Notes: a model not told the origin generated them from the sequence alone. 64,000 nt of DNA from Mucilaginibacter sp. KACC 22773 (GCF_028736215.1 NZ_CP117883.1:6262001-6326000); one strand, 5' to 3'. Counted from the first letter of the stretch, positions 15,427-23,994 are shown. Numbers and translations: made by a program.

Positions 15427-16659
15427 ATGGAACAACAGGAGTTGATACCACATTTATTCAGGTCGGAATACCGCAAGATAGTCTCGGTATTGTGCAGACG
15501 CTTTGGGTTTGATGAGATGGAGATAGCCGAGGATATTGCCAGCGAAACCTTCCTTGCCGCCGCGCAAACCTGGGGGTTTAACGGCCTGCCCCAAAACCCT
15601 GTCGCCTGGTTGTATCGCGTTGCTCAAAACAAAGCAAAAAATTACCTGCAGCGCCATTTAACCTTTCAAACTAAAGTCGCGCCCCAAGTCAAAAGCGATT
15701 TTTCAGAACACGATGCAACCGACATAGATTTGTCGCCGCAAAACATCAGCGATAGCCAGTTGCAAATGATGTTCGCCATTTGCCACCCCTCCATCCCTCC
15801 CGAGGCGCAGGTAGGCTTATCGCTCCGCATCCTTTGCGGGTTTGGTATTGACGAGATAGCCCAGGCTTTTTTGAGTAACAAGGAAACTATCAACAAGCGT
15901 TTATACCGGGCCCGCGAAAAGTTACGCGAGGAGAAAATTAAAATAGAACTTCCTGGCCCGACAGAAATAGATAAGCGGCTGGACGCTGTACTGACAACCA
16001 TTTACCTGCTATTTAACGAGGGGTACTATTCCATCAGCCAAAATCAAGTGCTTCGCCAGGATTTGTGTTTTGAGGCCATCAGGCTATGCCAAATGCTTGC
16101 CGATAATGAGCATACCAATAAACCCCCGGTTAATGCCGTGCTTGCGCTGATGTATTTTCATGCCTCGCGTTTTGATGCGCGGGTAAATGAAACCGGCGAA
16201 ATCATTTTATATGATGACCAGGACACCAACCTGTGGAATGCAGATATGATTCTCAAAGGCGGATATTATTTAAACAGATCGGCCATGGGCAGTACGCTTT
16301 CAAAATACCACCTGGAGGCCTCTATAGCCTATTGGAGTACGCAGAGGGCGGATACTAAAGAGAAATGGGAAAATATATTACAGCTTTATAATCGTTATTT
16401 ACAGGTGGCTTATTCGCCTATAGCGGCACTTAACCGCACCTATGCCCTGGCCAAAGCAAACAGTAAGGAGGAAGCGATTGTTGAAGCCGAAAAATTGAAC
16501 CTGACCGGCAATCAATTTTATTTTGCGCTGCTGGGGCAGCTTTATACCGGCATTGATAATCAGAAAGCAAAAATAAACTTTCAAAAAGCCCTGGCTATCG
16601 CCAGTACCCCGGCAGACAAAAAAATCATCCAGAAAAAAATAGACGAACTTGAGCAGTGA
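15427..16659 (+). CDS. ECF sigma factor with C-terminal TPR-like extension (ECF42 type)
   Basis: The 410-residue protein has sigma region 2 (FRSEYRKIVSVLCRRFGFDE, then EDIASETFLAAAQTW) and region 4 (LSLRILCGFGIDEIAQAFLS, then KRLYRAREKLR), followed by a 230-residue helical extension (DUF6596/TPR-like, e.g. SPIAALNRTYALAKANSKEE). This is the layout of ECF42 sigma factors, which lack a classical anti-sigma, need the C-terminal extension for activity and usually pair with DGPF genes. The YciI gene lies just upstream. Targets are likely the DGPF genes themselves, which is an inference from the family. Confidence 0.9.
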   Translation: MEQQELIPHLFRSEYRKIVSVLCRRFGFDEMEIAEDIASETFLAAAQTWGFNGLPQNPVAWLYRVAQNKAKNYLQRHLTFQTKVAPQVKSDFSEHDATDIDLSPQNISDSQLQMMFAICHPSIPPEAQVGLSLRILCGFGIDEIAQAFLSNKETINKRLYRAREKLREEKIKIELPGPTEIDKRLDAVLTTIYLLFNEGYYSISQNQVLRQDLCFEAIRLCQMLADNEHTNKPPVNAVLALMYFHASRFDARVNETGEIILYDDQDTNLWNADMILKGGYYLNRSAMGSTLSKYHLEASIAYWSTQRADTKEKWENILQLYNRYLQVAYSPIAALNRTYALAKANSKEEAIVEAEKLNLTGNQFYFALLGQLYTGIDNQKAKINFQKALAIASTPADKKIIQKKIDELEQ

Positions 16660-16782
16660 TTGGCATACTGTTTTTTATTCTCCTATGTAAACTTTTTAGG
16701 ATGATACAGCTTTGTACCTTTTTGAAAATCACACATCAGCTGCCCGCATTTGCGGCGCACAAAACCTTGCAGTCTTATTTCC

Positions 16783-16905
16783 GACTTCGGATGATTATGC
16801 CTGTAGTTTGCAACTACAATAACCACTTCATGTTTTATGCTAAAGATATCATATTAACTCCCCTGTAGTCTGGAGACTACAGACATAGTGGTTCGAAGTC
16901 GGAGA
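16783..16905. repeat. dispersed inverted-repeat element with internal hairpins
   Basis: The outer arms TCCGACTTCGG-like (about 16781) and CGAAGTCGGA (16895-16904) are inverted. Inside lie TGTAGTTTGCAACTACA (16801-16817) and a perfect 9-bp stem CTGTAGTCT/AGACTACAG (16863-16882). Repeated motifs and symmetry suggest a BIME or MITE-like element. It fills most of the 16660-16997 gap. I see no gene there. Confidence 0.55.
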
Positions 16906-16997
16906 TATTCGAACAGCGGTAGACTACGAACAATAGGAGGCGGTGTGGTGGCCGGGTTTTTTCTTTTTTTAGATTGATAAAGCAACCCCTTCATATC

Positions 16998-17627
16998 TTA
17001 TTTAGTGTGTAATTGCTGTGCTGTTTTGTAACTCATATCATCTTTGGGTATATGATAAATCTGTTGCAGTTTACGAAACCTTTTCGTGCTTGCATACTCT
17101 TCGGACGATCCTGCTTTCATTACCTTTTTATACTCGCTGAGCCAAAAATTGTAATATTTGGTCATCGCTTGTTCGTAATCAATTTCCTTAAGGTTCAAAA
17201 CAGGTAAATTAGGTAAAGTTTTACCATCAACAATTCGCGAATTACATTGAATAGCATATTTGCCGGGTTTAAAAACAAGGGAATCAATACCAATTATTGC
17301 GCCATAGCCTGAATTGATTATGTACACCGCCATTGTATCAGTTTTATGAATAAAATAAAATTCTACATCACTATATACAGTAACGGTATTGAGGCTAATT
17401 TTCTTAGAATGTTGACTGTATTGAGCTGAATATGAAGTATTGCAAAAATTATATTGTTCGGGTAGGTTAGCTTTTGTGAACATGTATTTACTGCAAATGT
17501 CATTTGGCTCAATGGCTTTGCCGTATTTATCGAAAAGTCTGAAATTGAAATTAACGGAAGAAGATGGCTGCACTGCCAGTATATTTAAGAACAGCAATAG
17601 CTTATTTATTGAGTTTATCAGTTGCAT
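16998..17627 (-). CDS. hypothetical secreted protein
   Basis: I chose ATG 17627 (the longer frame starts only at GTG 17636). The 209-residue product starts with a hydrophobic segment (MQLINSINKLLLFLNILAVQ) that may be a signal peptide. The rest is polar with several tyrosines, lysines and two or three cysteines, and no recognised domain. It overlaps the end of the upstream gene on the same strand by 10 bases, so the two form a unit. Both are more AT-rich than flanking genes. Confidence 0.55.
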   Translation of the reverse strand: MQLINSINKLLLFLNILAVQPSSSVNFNFRLFDKYGKAIEPNDICSKYMFTKANLPEQYNFCNTSYSAQYSQHSKKISLNTVTVYSDVEFYFIHKTDTMAVYIINSGYGAIIGIDSLVFKPGKYAIQCNSRIVDGKTLPNLPVLNLKEIDYEQAMTKYYNFWLSEYKKVMKAGSSEEYASTKRFRKLQQIYHIPKDDMSYKTAQQLHTK

Positions 17628-18394
17628 GAAGAACACTTTTTAATATCGTCAATAATTGACCAGGGTTCAGTGTCTTCGTCAATGAAGATAATTCGTGTTT
17701 TATGAACCACTAACTTTTTGCCCATATATTTATTATATACAACTTTAAACGTTCGCTTTTTTTTGTCGAGAAAAGTACAATCGATGTTTTTTTTGTAAAG
17801 CTCGATACCCCGGCCAATAAACTTAATTTCCTTGTAATGAAACTCTCCGCCATCGTACCTTGGCCCATTATAAGAATGAACTGTTTTGTTTTCTTTGTCA
17901 ATCTCAATGTTTATATCCATTTCAGACCACGCTGTAAATTTTTTTGTACGGGGATTAAACAGATAAATCGTTTCGATATTGCCCAATGATCCGCTGCATG
18001 GTTGGCATTCCTCCCTTATATCTTTGTAGCCGTCAAAATTCACATCATCAAAATCTTCCGGGCAGTATTTCGCCTTATCAATATGAGTTAACTCCACGGT
18101 CGGGCTAATATCTTCCTGCATTGAAAGATCTATTACCACAGCCTTTCGCTTCAGATCAACAATTTTCTTATCAAGAACGATAACCATTTCCTTTGGCTTT
18201 TCGGCATAAATATCTTCTTTAACTATATATTGATATTGAAGATGCAAGCCATTAATATCAAAAGGCAGACTTTGTACCTTAAATGTCTTCCCCTGAAATT
18301 CAGCAACAGACTTTGCCGGTTTGGCGCTAAAAAAACTATTGTATGGCCGTATACAAAAGTTTAAAATGATACAGGCGATAGCGAGAGAATTCAT
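17618..18394 (-). CDS. hypothetical protein with XAC2610-like/VCBS-type motif
   Basis: The 258-residue protein begins with a short hydrophobic segment (MNSLAIACIILNFCI). Around residues 110-140 it has FDDVNFDGYKDIREECQP, a calcium-loop-like motif seen in XAC2610-type and VCBS/FG-GAP-like secreted proteins of Bacteroidota and Xanthomonas. Cysteines are conserved-looking (ECQPCSG; C-terminal KKCSSCN). It is the first gene of a two-gene - strand unit. Function unknown; a periplasmic location is likely. Confidence 0.6.
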   Translation of the reverse strand: MNSLAIACIILNFCIRPYNSFFSAKPAKSVAEFQGKTFKVQSLPFDINGLHLQYQYIVKEDIYAEKPKEMVIVLDKKIVDLKRKAVVIDLSMQEDISPTVELTHIDKAKYCPEDFDDVNFDGYKDIREECQPCSGSLGNIETIYLFNPRTKKFTAWSEMDINIEIDKENKTVHSYNGPRYDGGEFHYKEIKFIGRGIELYKKNIDCTFLDKKKRTFKVVYNKYMGKKLVVHKTRIIFIDEDTEPWSIIDDIKKCSSCN

Positions 18395-18605
18395 ACTTTG
18401 AAAATAATGTAAATAGCATAAAGGCGGCTATGCCGGCAACATCAACAAGGCAAATTTTTAAACATTCAGGCTTAAGTGAACTTAATGTAAATATATCATG
18501 ATTACCCCATTTTTCACTTCAAATATAGATTCCTTTAATTATTGCCCAAGTTGCAGAAAGTGTTCTAATCGGCTCCCATTCCCCAACCAACATCATCAAA
18601 TTGAA

Positions 18606-18635
18606 AAAGCCTGCAAATAATAATTTACAGGCTTT
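18606..18635 (-). terminator. terminator downstream of the VOC gene
   Basis: AAAGCCTG (18606-18613) and CAGGCTTT (18628-18635) form an 8-bp stem; on the - strand it is followed by TTCAATTT. It lies 25 bases after the stop of the VOC gene at 18661. Confidence 0.5.
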
Positions 18636-18660
18636 CCTATTCTCTTTAAATTCTATTGAT

Positions 18661-19566
18661 CTACCCGTTGTAGGCCTGTTGCAAAGCCGCAACATCAACT
18701 TTTTTCATGGTCATAAAAGTTTGCGTAACACGGGCAATCTGTTCAGGGCTGCCATGCTTAAGTGCCTCAAACATTACGGTTGAAGTCACCTGCCAGGATA
18801 CGCCGTATTTATCCTTCAGCCAGCCGCATTGCCCTGGCTGGCCGTCGGCCGTAAGGGTACTCCAGTAGTAATCAATCTCTTCCTGTGTTTCGCAGGTAAT
18901 CAGCAATGATACTGCGTCGTTAAAACCGAACCCGTGCGGGTGTGCGCTATCCATAGCTGCCAGCCAGGTATGGTTTATGTAAAAATCAGCAAACATGAGC
19001 GTACCGGCCTTGTCGGGCCCTATATCTTCAGGGCGCGGGGCCGTGGTACCCCGTTTACCATCTTTAAATACCGAACAGTAAAACTCGATGGCCTCATTGG
19101 CTTTACCGGCCACATCGCCCGTATACATCAGCGATGGAACGATCACCGGTCTTTCTTCGCCGGCTGGGTTGGTCAGGATCAACTGCCATGATACGCCGTA
19201 TTTGTCGCTTATCCAGCCGTAGCGTTCGCTAAAGGGATAGCGGTCAAGCGGCATCATCACCTTTCCGTTTGGTAACAGCTTGTTCCAAACCTCATCTATA
19301 TGTTTGGCGGCATCCGGGTTGCGTGATGGGTCAAAATTGATCATAAAAGATATAGCGGGGGTGGTATTTAACCCGGGGCCTGCGCTGATGCCCAGGAAGG
19401 GCTGTCCGGCCATGGTAAATTCAACTGTCTCGCATTCGCCGCCGCCGGGCATGGTAAAATGATTCACATAGGTTAAGGCCGAACCGGGCAATAACGATGC
19501 GTAGAATTCGGCCGCCTCTTTGGCTTTATCCTGGCCGAACCAGATGTGCGGTTTGATGGGTAACAT
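18661..19566 (-). CDS. two-domain VOC (PhnB / 3-demethylubiquinone methyltransferase-like) protein
   Basis: The 301-residue protein contains two tandem VOC domains of the PhnB-like type (about 1-140 and 150-270), each with the block (E/N)(A/E)AEFY..L/VF and the ending SDKYGVSWQ or KDKYGVSWQ. Each module is beta-alpha-beta-beta-beta and dimerises to form a metal or small-molecule site. Members of this family are often annotated as 3-demethylubiquinone methyltransferases without evidence. No neighbours suggest a pathway; a terminator hairpin follows the stop. Confidence 0.85.
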   Translation of the reverse strand: MLPIKPHIWFGQDKAKEAAEFYASLLPGSALTYVNHFTMPGGGECETVEFTMAGQPFLGISAGPGLNTTPAISFMINFDPSRNPDAAKHIDEVWNKLLPNGKVMMPLDRYPFSERYGWISDKYGVSWQLILTNPAGEERPVIVPSLMYTGDVAGKANEAIEFYCSVFKDGKRGTTAPRPEDIGPDKAGTLMFADFYINHTWLAAMDSAHPHGFGFNDAVSLLITCETQEEIDYYWSTLTADGQPGQCGWLKDKYGVSWQVTSTVMFEALKHGSPEQIARVTQTFMTMKKVDVAALQQAYNG

Positions 19567-19803
19567 AGGTAATTGGTTTTAGTGTAAAGATGAATCAAAA
19601 ATAACGCCAAAACGCAGGGAGGTGCAAGGCATATCTCTGACATTTTAAGGGCGTAATTGCGACAATTAACTCTCGCTGAGTCAACAGTATTAAGTCGTAA
19701 GTCTAAAGTTGAATTTTTCTTTTTTTTTGACTTAAAATCTGTCTAAACCTGATTTGCTAATGTTTTTATGCTTCTAATGAAGAACAACAACGTATTTCGC
19801 ATG

Positions 19804-19995
19804 TCGGCTACAACTCACCCCGGCTACGCTGCGCTGGCCGACCCTCTCTCCGGCTACGCCGCAAAGAGGGTTTTGAAAATTCATTTATTTAAATATCTAA
19901 TTATCAATTAATTAAAACAAAAACCCTCTTTCCACCGAAGGTGAAGAGAGAGTGGTCGGGCGTAGCCTCGACCGGGTGAGTCTTAGCCAACGTTC
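19804..19995. repeat. dispersed palindromic repeat A, copy 3 (in the 19567-20117 gap)
   Basis: The left end reads TCGGCTACAACTCACCCCGG, GCTGGCCGACCCTCTCTCCGG; the right end GAGAGAGTGGTCGGGCG and GACCGGGTGAGTCTTAGCC. The centre is AT-rich. Near 19690-19735 and 20085-20100 there are GACTTAAA/TTAAGACTTTCGGCT motifs, related to the inverted repeat at 29331-29380. No gene is seen in the gap. Confidence 0.75.
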
Positions 19996-20117
19996 AAGCG
20001 AATTTTTATGTAAATTCCAATAGTTGATGCGCGAACACAAAGCAATAACGATCTGTTTTTTATTTTTAGACAGCCTCTAAAAACTTAAGACTTTCGGCTA
20101 AAAACCACATAACACTA

Positions 20118-20519
20118 CTATAAAAGCTCATACGATTCCCGCAGATAAAGAAACAATTTTGGCCGCAGGTCATCCAGCAAAGCAATACGGATATGGTTTT
20201 CAAACTTATTACCCGAAGCCACACTTTTAAGCACAGGCCTTTCCGGATGGGGTACTTTCGAATAAAATTTAATATCCAGCTCCTTTTTCATCGGTCGGAT
20301 TACCAGGAAGGTAAGCCGCCGCGTAAAAACGATACAATTCGGGGTAGTGCCAACCAAAACTCCCTCCCAATCGGCCACCTCGGCCAGTATCTTATCAAAC
20401 ACCAGCACAAGTTCAGGCGGGCGGTCACGAAACAAACTGTCGAGGCTAACCCGCGCGCAATAATGCCGCTGTTCGGGTTTCGGCAGTTCGCGTTCACATT
20501 TGGGGCAGGTCCAGCTCAT
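20118..20519 (-). CDS. DUF5655-like protein with N-terminal zinc ribbon
   Basis: The 133-residue protein begins with a cysteine/histidine cluster (CPKCERELPKPEQRHYC) that probably binds zinc, followed by a DUF5655-type region (SLFRDRPPELVLVFDKILAEV, later PERPVLKSVASGNKFENHI). The domain is found alone or as a DNA-binding or nuclease accessory in Bacteroidota. No signal peptide. It is divergently arranged with the next gene, 42 bases apart. Function is unknown. Confidence 0.7.
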   Translation of the reverse strand: MSWTCPKCERELPKPEQRHYCARVSLDSLFRDRPPELVLVFDKILAEVADWEGVLVGTTPNCIVFTRRLTFLVIRPMKKELDIKFYSKVPHPERPVLKSVASGNKFENHIRIALLDDLRPKLFLYLRESYELL

Positions 20520-20561
20520 TATTCATTTTTTGCCTAAATTTACCAAAATGCACTCCACGTC

Positions 20562-20945
20562 ATGAAAAAAACTGTGCCTTTTGATTTCCTGCTGGATTAC
20601 CTGCCGGCCAGTACCATCGTAAAGCCAGCGGTAGGCATGTTTTATATTTATTTCGACCGAAAGATAGTGCTGATCTTCCGGAAAACTGGCAAAAATGCGC
20701 AACACAACGGCATTTGGATATGTACCAGGCGCGAACATCATGCCGGTTTGAAGGCAGAGATCCCAGCGATTACCGATTTTCAGTTTGATGAAGACGAGGC
20801 TTTTGATACCGCCTGGTTGCTGTTGAGCGACCGCCACGATGATTTTGAAAGTGCCGCCATACAGCTTTGTGACCTGGTATCAAACAAGGATGAAAGGATT
20901 GGTAAGGTAACACCTAAAAGCAAAGCTTTATTTACCGGCTTTTAA
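20562..20945 (+). CDS. conserved hypothetical 127-residue protein
   Basis: It starts MKKTVPFDFLLDYL and ends in a basic tail (KVTPKSKALFTGF). Predicted alpha/beta pattern with an acidic middle (DFQFDEDEAFDTAW). No membrane span, signal peptide or known domain. It is divergent from the DUF5655 gene, with starts 42 bases apart, so regulation may be shared. A GC-rich hairpin with a T-run follows the stop. The pairing and intact frame argue for a real gene. Confidence 0.6.
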   Translation: MKKTVPFDFLLDYLPASTIVKPAVGMFYIYFDRKIVLIFRKTGKNAQHNGIWICTRREHHAGLKAEIPAITDFQFDEDEAFDTAWLLLSDRHDDFESAAIQLCDLVSNKDERIGKVTPKSKALFTGF

Positions 20946-20970
20946 AATAAAACCGGCCCGTTATTTCCTT

Positions 20971-20989
20971 CCCCGGCGGGGCGTTTTTT
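20971..20989 (+). terminator. short GC-rich terminator
   Basis: CCCC (20971-20974) and GGGG (20978-20981) form a short stem with a GGC loop, followed by CG and six Ts (20984-20989). It lies 25 bases after the stop at 20945. The stem is short, so strength is uncertain. Confidence 0.45.
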
Positions 20990-21067
20990 CGAGGCGATGT
21001 TGCTACCCGCGAAGTTCGGCTAACCTAAGCCCGTTTTACGAAGGCGCTGCATTTATTTTATAAAATG

Positions 21068-21100
21068 TTACCCCCACGTTAGTACATAATATTATATTTG
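21068..21100 (+). promoter_or_regulatory. promoter-like site before tRNA-Ser
   Basis: TATATTTG (21093-21100) matches the Bacteroidota -7 consensus TAnnTTTG and lies 28 bases before the tRNA. A TTA at 21068-21070, 22 bases upstream, replaces the usual TTG of the -33 element. Confidence 0.45.
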
Positions 21101-21128
21101 CGCCCTCAAATAGCTAATGCAGCTATAC

Positions 21129-21218
21129 GGAGAGGTGTCAGAGTGATCGAATGTGCCTGATTCGAAATCAGGTGTACTGTTACAGGTACCGGGGGTTTGA
21201 ATCCCTCCCTCTCCGCCA
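21129..21218 (+). tRNA. tRNA-Ser (anticodon CGA)
   Basis: A complete class II tRNA: acceptor GGAGAGG/CCTCTCC pairs 21129-21135 with 21208-21214; the anticodon stem CCTGA/TCAGG encloses the loop TTCGAAA with anticodon CGA, reading UCG; a long variable arm (TGTACTGTTACAGGTACCG) follows; the T loop is GGTTTGAATCC; discriminator G is followed by genomically encoded CCA (21216-21218). A decayed integrase gene lies 200 bases downstream, so this tRNA is the probable attachment site of a lost element. Confidence 0.95.
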
Positions 21219-21312
21219 AGTATCATTCAATTAAGATCAAAAGCGCTGTAAATAAATCATTTACGGCGTTTTTTGTTTTTAGCCCGCGCCAAAATAAACC
21301 AATAAATTGCTT

Positions 21313-21369
21313 TGTTCCGGTGACCTGTAGGTGACCTTTTTAGAGGAAATTTCAACGGTCACCGGAACA
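21313..21369. repeat. 13-bp perfect inverted repeat between tRNA and integrase relic
   Basis: TGTTCCGGTGACC (21313-21325) is the exact reverse complement of GGTCACCGGAACA (21357-21369), with a 31-base centre holding a further GGTGACC (21330-21336). Symmetry and position suggest an integrase arm-binding or attachment-site remnant, or an operator. It has no T-run, so it is a poor terminator. Confidence 0.6.
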
Positions 21370-21418
21370 CTTATAAGTCGCTGTTATTGAGTGTGTTCAA
21401 CATATAAACATCTTCCGC

Positions 21419-21637
21419 TTGCTCCAAACGCATCAGCGTTCGGACGCTCGCCCGCTGTTGAAAATGCGCCCTTGCACCTTTGCTACTACTGTAACACTCT
21501 TAAATGGCGTACCAATTGAAAGCGTGTCAAAGATGTTAGGCCATACCAACATTCAGACTACGCAGCACTATGCCAAAATACTGGATATTAAAGTTGGTGC
21601 CGATATGGCTTTGTTAAGGCAGAAATATTCAGGCTAA
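21419..21637 (+). pseudogene. tyrosine recombinase (phage-type integrase) C-terminal remnant
   Basis: Only the last 50-60 residues of a tyrosine integrase remain recognisable: TFATTVTLLNGVPIESVSKM, then LGHTNIQTTQHYAKI with the catalytic histidine and the tyrosine nucleophile (HYAKI). The expected preceding HxxR box, normally of the form H.ARHTFAT, reads KMRPCTFAT, consistent with small indels that destroyed the Arg and His. The core domain upstream is absent. The gene is therefore a relic of an element that integrated next to tRNA-Ser. A strong hairpin terminator follows. Confidence 0.75.
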
Positions 21638-21671
21638 TACAACTTTACTAAAAGGTGAAATAAACCAATTA

Positions 21672-21706
21672 AAAACCCTTGCAGTTATTTTACTTGCAAG
21701 GGTTTT
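21672..21706. terminator. strong terminator hairpin after the integrase relic
   Basis: AAAACCCTTGCA (21672-21683) and TGCAAGGGTTTT (21695-21706) pair perfectly over 12 bp with an 11-base loop; A- and T-runs on the two sides make it potentially bidirectional. The rest of the 21638-22016 gap holds no gene I can support. Confidence 0.75.
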
Positions 21707-22016
21707 ATCATTTTAGGACGAAGTGTTATACAAATCCTAACAAAGATCGTATACGTGAGTTCCTTGCCTATCAGCTTCTGAAAATTACTCACAAAAAATG
21801 AATTTAAATGTGGAGCGGTAAGGGGTTACATGAAACTTGCACTAAGTTTTCTGCGAGAACATCTCAAAAAGTATACGGATGTAACAGCCATTTCAGTGAT
21901 TTTTATTTTTTTGAGCTTTTTTCTTTTCCAATACCCCCTAAATCATTTCTCAGGAGTTATTATTATAAACCGGCACAATTAAGTGTCAGTAACTATTAAT
22001 CTATAAGAAATGAACT

Positions 22017-22967
22017 ATGAAAAAAACATCTAAACTCACACTGCTCTTAATTTGCATTTCAGCAATAATAGCTGGCTGCAAAAAACAAAGTCAAGATCTC
22101 ACGATTAAAAAGCCGGTAAATGGCAAAGGAATTCATGCAACACTGACTAATGAAGAATATTCTAAGATGATGGAATATCTTACGAGCACAGAAAAAATCG
22201 ATTCTGCTGATTGGGTAAACAAAATTAATGCACTTAAGTATGAAACTATTCAAAAAGGAAAATCTGCGTCTCAAATTAAGACATTAGCATTGGGGGATGC
22301 CAATACCGTTGGCTCTGATGAACTAAACGCGTTTGACTTTAATACTTTGGGTTCTTTAGAAATTTATCAAGGTGACGTGGATTATTCTACTATTGTAACG
22401 ACGGGATCAAATGTAAGTATTACTCAAAAAAAAGGTTTTAGAATTTTTAATGAGGAACTTTCAACTTTTGCAATTAGGGGTAATACTGTAAGATCGGTGG
22501 TTCCGTTTGTTGCCGTAATTAGATTACCTAATACACCCGGCAGCCAAGGATCTTTACTGGGGATTTCTCAGATGGCACAAAATCTACCAATTTTGGAGCC
22601 TCATGGAAGTGGCTGGGGTACTTACGAGCCAAGTGGAGTATCCTGGATACAAGAAACGGTTAGACAGGGAAATACATCTATTGCAAATGTCGCCATTCTT
22701 GGAAAAGAAACACGATCGAGAATTGTTTCTAACACAGGGGAAGTAAAATTCACCGGAGAAGTTAATGCTGGCGTATATAAGGCCGGGGCAGAACTAAGCA
22801 CAGGTTGGGTAATTTCAACATCCGAAATTGTTTATAACAATTATACTCTGTCGGGCTCATTGAGGATCACCTATAACGGAGGAGGGATAAATGACGCCAG
22901 TGGATTACCTACCTTTACCTATGTTAGCAATCTAAAGATTACACAAACCGGCATTTTGAAAAGTTAA
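22017..22967 (+). CDS. hypothetical lipoprotein
   Basis: The 316-residue protein has a lipoprotein signal: basic MKKTSK, hydrophobic LTLLLICISAII and lipobox AGC with C21, so it should be anchored in the outer or inner membrane. The remainder is beta-rich with many Gly/Ser/Thr, and no recognised domain. The sequence GSGWGTYEPSGVSWIQETV around residue 200 is distinctive. It is followed after 3 bases by a second lipoprotein gene, so the two probably act together. Both are AT-rich and lie next to the integrase relic, suggesting cargo of a former element. Function unknown. Confidence 0.65.
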   Translation: MKKTSKLTLLLICISAIIAGCKKQSQDLTIKKPVNGKGIHATLTNEEYSKMMEYLTSTEKIDSADWVNKINALKYETIQKGKSASQIKTLALGDANTVGSDELNAFDFNTLGSLEIYQGDVDYSTIVTTGSNVSITQKKGFRIFNEELSTFAIRGNTVRSVVPFVAVIRLPNTPGSQGSLLGISQMAQNLPILEPHGSGWGTYEPSGVSWIQETVRQGNTSIANVAILGKETRSRIVSNTGEVKFTGEVNAGVYKAGAELSTGWVISTSEIVYNNYTLSGSLRITYNGGGINDASGLPTFTYVSNLKITQTGILKS

Positions 22968-22970
22968 CAA

Positions 22971-23489
22971 ATGGAAAGTTTAAACAAGCATCTCTTAATT
23001 TTGCTATTTGCCATGCAAATTATGCTTTCAGCATGTGCATCGAGGAACAATGTCGACAGTGGTGGATATCGTAATATATCGATGGAAAAAATTCCCAGAG
23101 GGAAAACAGGTGAGCTTATAGGAAAAGCATTTTGGGATAAATATCATCATATTTCAGGGTCGCCAACGGATTCATTTTACGTGTATGGTAATTTTGATAG
23201 TATCCGTTTCCGAGTGCCAAGTTCGTCACCAAAGATGTTCAGAAAAACAGATATCCGGGCAGAGTCCTGGAAAGCCGAACCCAGCTACGGCAAGTTACAT
23301 TTTGTTGGCAACTTTACAGCAGAACACCTTCCAGGAGCATATGTAAGTTATTATTTTTCAAAAGATAGACGTTATATATTGCAGGCACTCTATACTAACC
23401 CTGGAATGTTATTTGACGCGATACTATTTCATAAAGACAGTGTTAACATTTTGAAAGATCAGGGAATTGTCGTTGAACCCTCGCTATGA
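22971..23489 (+). CDS. small hypothetical lipoprotein
   Basis: The 172-residue protein has a hydrophobic signal and lipobox LSAC with the lipidated cysteine at 22. The mature part is polar with aromatic clusters (KYHHISGSPTDSFYVYGNFD). No known domain. It lies 3 bases after the previous lipoprotein gene and a strong terminator follows, so the two genes form one operon. Function unknown. Confidence 0.65.
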   Translation: MESLNKHLLILLFAMQIMLSACASRNNVDSGGYRNISMEKIPRGKTGELIGKAFWDKYHHISGSPTDSFYVYGNFDSIRFRVPSSSPKMFRKTDIRAESWKAEPSYGKLHFVGNFTAEHLPGAYVSYYFSKDRRYILQALYTNPGMLFDAILFHKDSVNILKDQGIVVEPSL

Positions 23490-23600
23490 TATTCTTTCTT
23501 ATTAATGCTATATAAAAAAATTAATGGTTTTTTAACGATTAGACATCATGTAAAGCTGTAATTGGATTATGGTACGCGTGGCCTTATTAGTCCGTTGATG

Positions 23601-23646
23601 ACGCATAGAAAACAAACACCAAGTGCGGTTTTCTGTGCGTTTTTTT
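23601..23646 (+). terminator. strong terminator after the lipoprotein pair
   Basis: ACGCATAGAAAAC (23601-23613) pairs with GTTTTCTGTGCGT (23628-23640), 13 bp with one G-U pair and a 14-base loop, followed by six Ts (23641-23646). It terminates the unit ending at 23489. The rest of the 23490-23994 gap shows nothing I can identify as a gene. Confidence 0.75.
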
Positions 23647-23994
23647 CGTTTTAGCGTACGTATAGAGCCTTAAGAATTACTTTGTTGTTATTGGTTGGCC
23701 ACATGGTTTTCGCAAATAATGCCGTAGCAAGACAGAAAATCTATTATAAGAGGCGTTAATGCAATTAGTAATCTCAGAGGCTGTTTAAAAAGGGCAATTT
23801 AAAAATGCTATAAGGTCTTTACAGGCGTTTCAGGCTTAATGACGGGCCATTTTCAACGATAAAAGCTATTGCAATTCGCTAATTTTCTGCACAATAAACC
23901 TCAAAGAAAGATACTCCCGGCACAAAAAGGATATGTACCTGCAACAATACCTGCTTAATCCGGCGCATTATTTATACTATTCGGGCATCCTAAC

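Noticed and set aside
16656-16868. 70-codon frame after the sigma gene
   Set aside because: It runs into a palindromic repeat element and overlaps the sigma stop; translation is not protein-like.
21808-21999. 63-codon frame upstream of the first lipoprotein
   Set aside because: Phenylalanine-rich, low-quality translation without start signal or known similarity.
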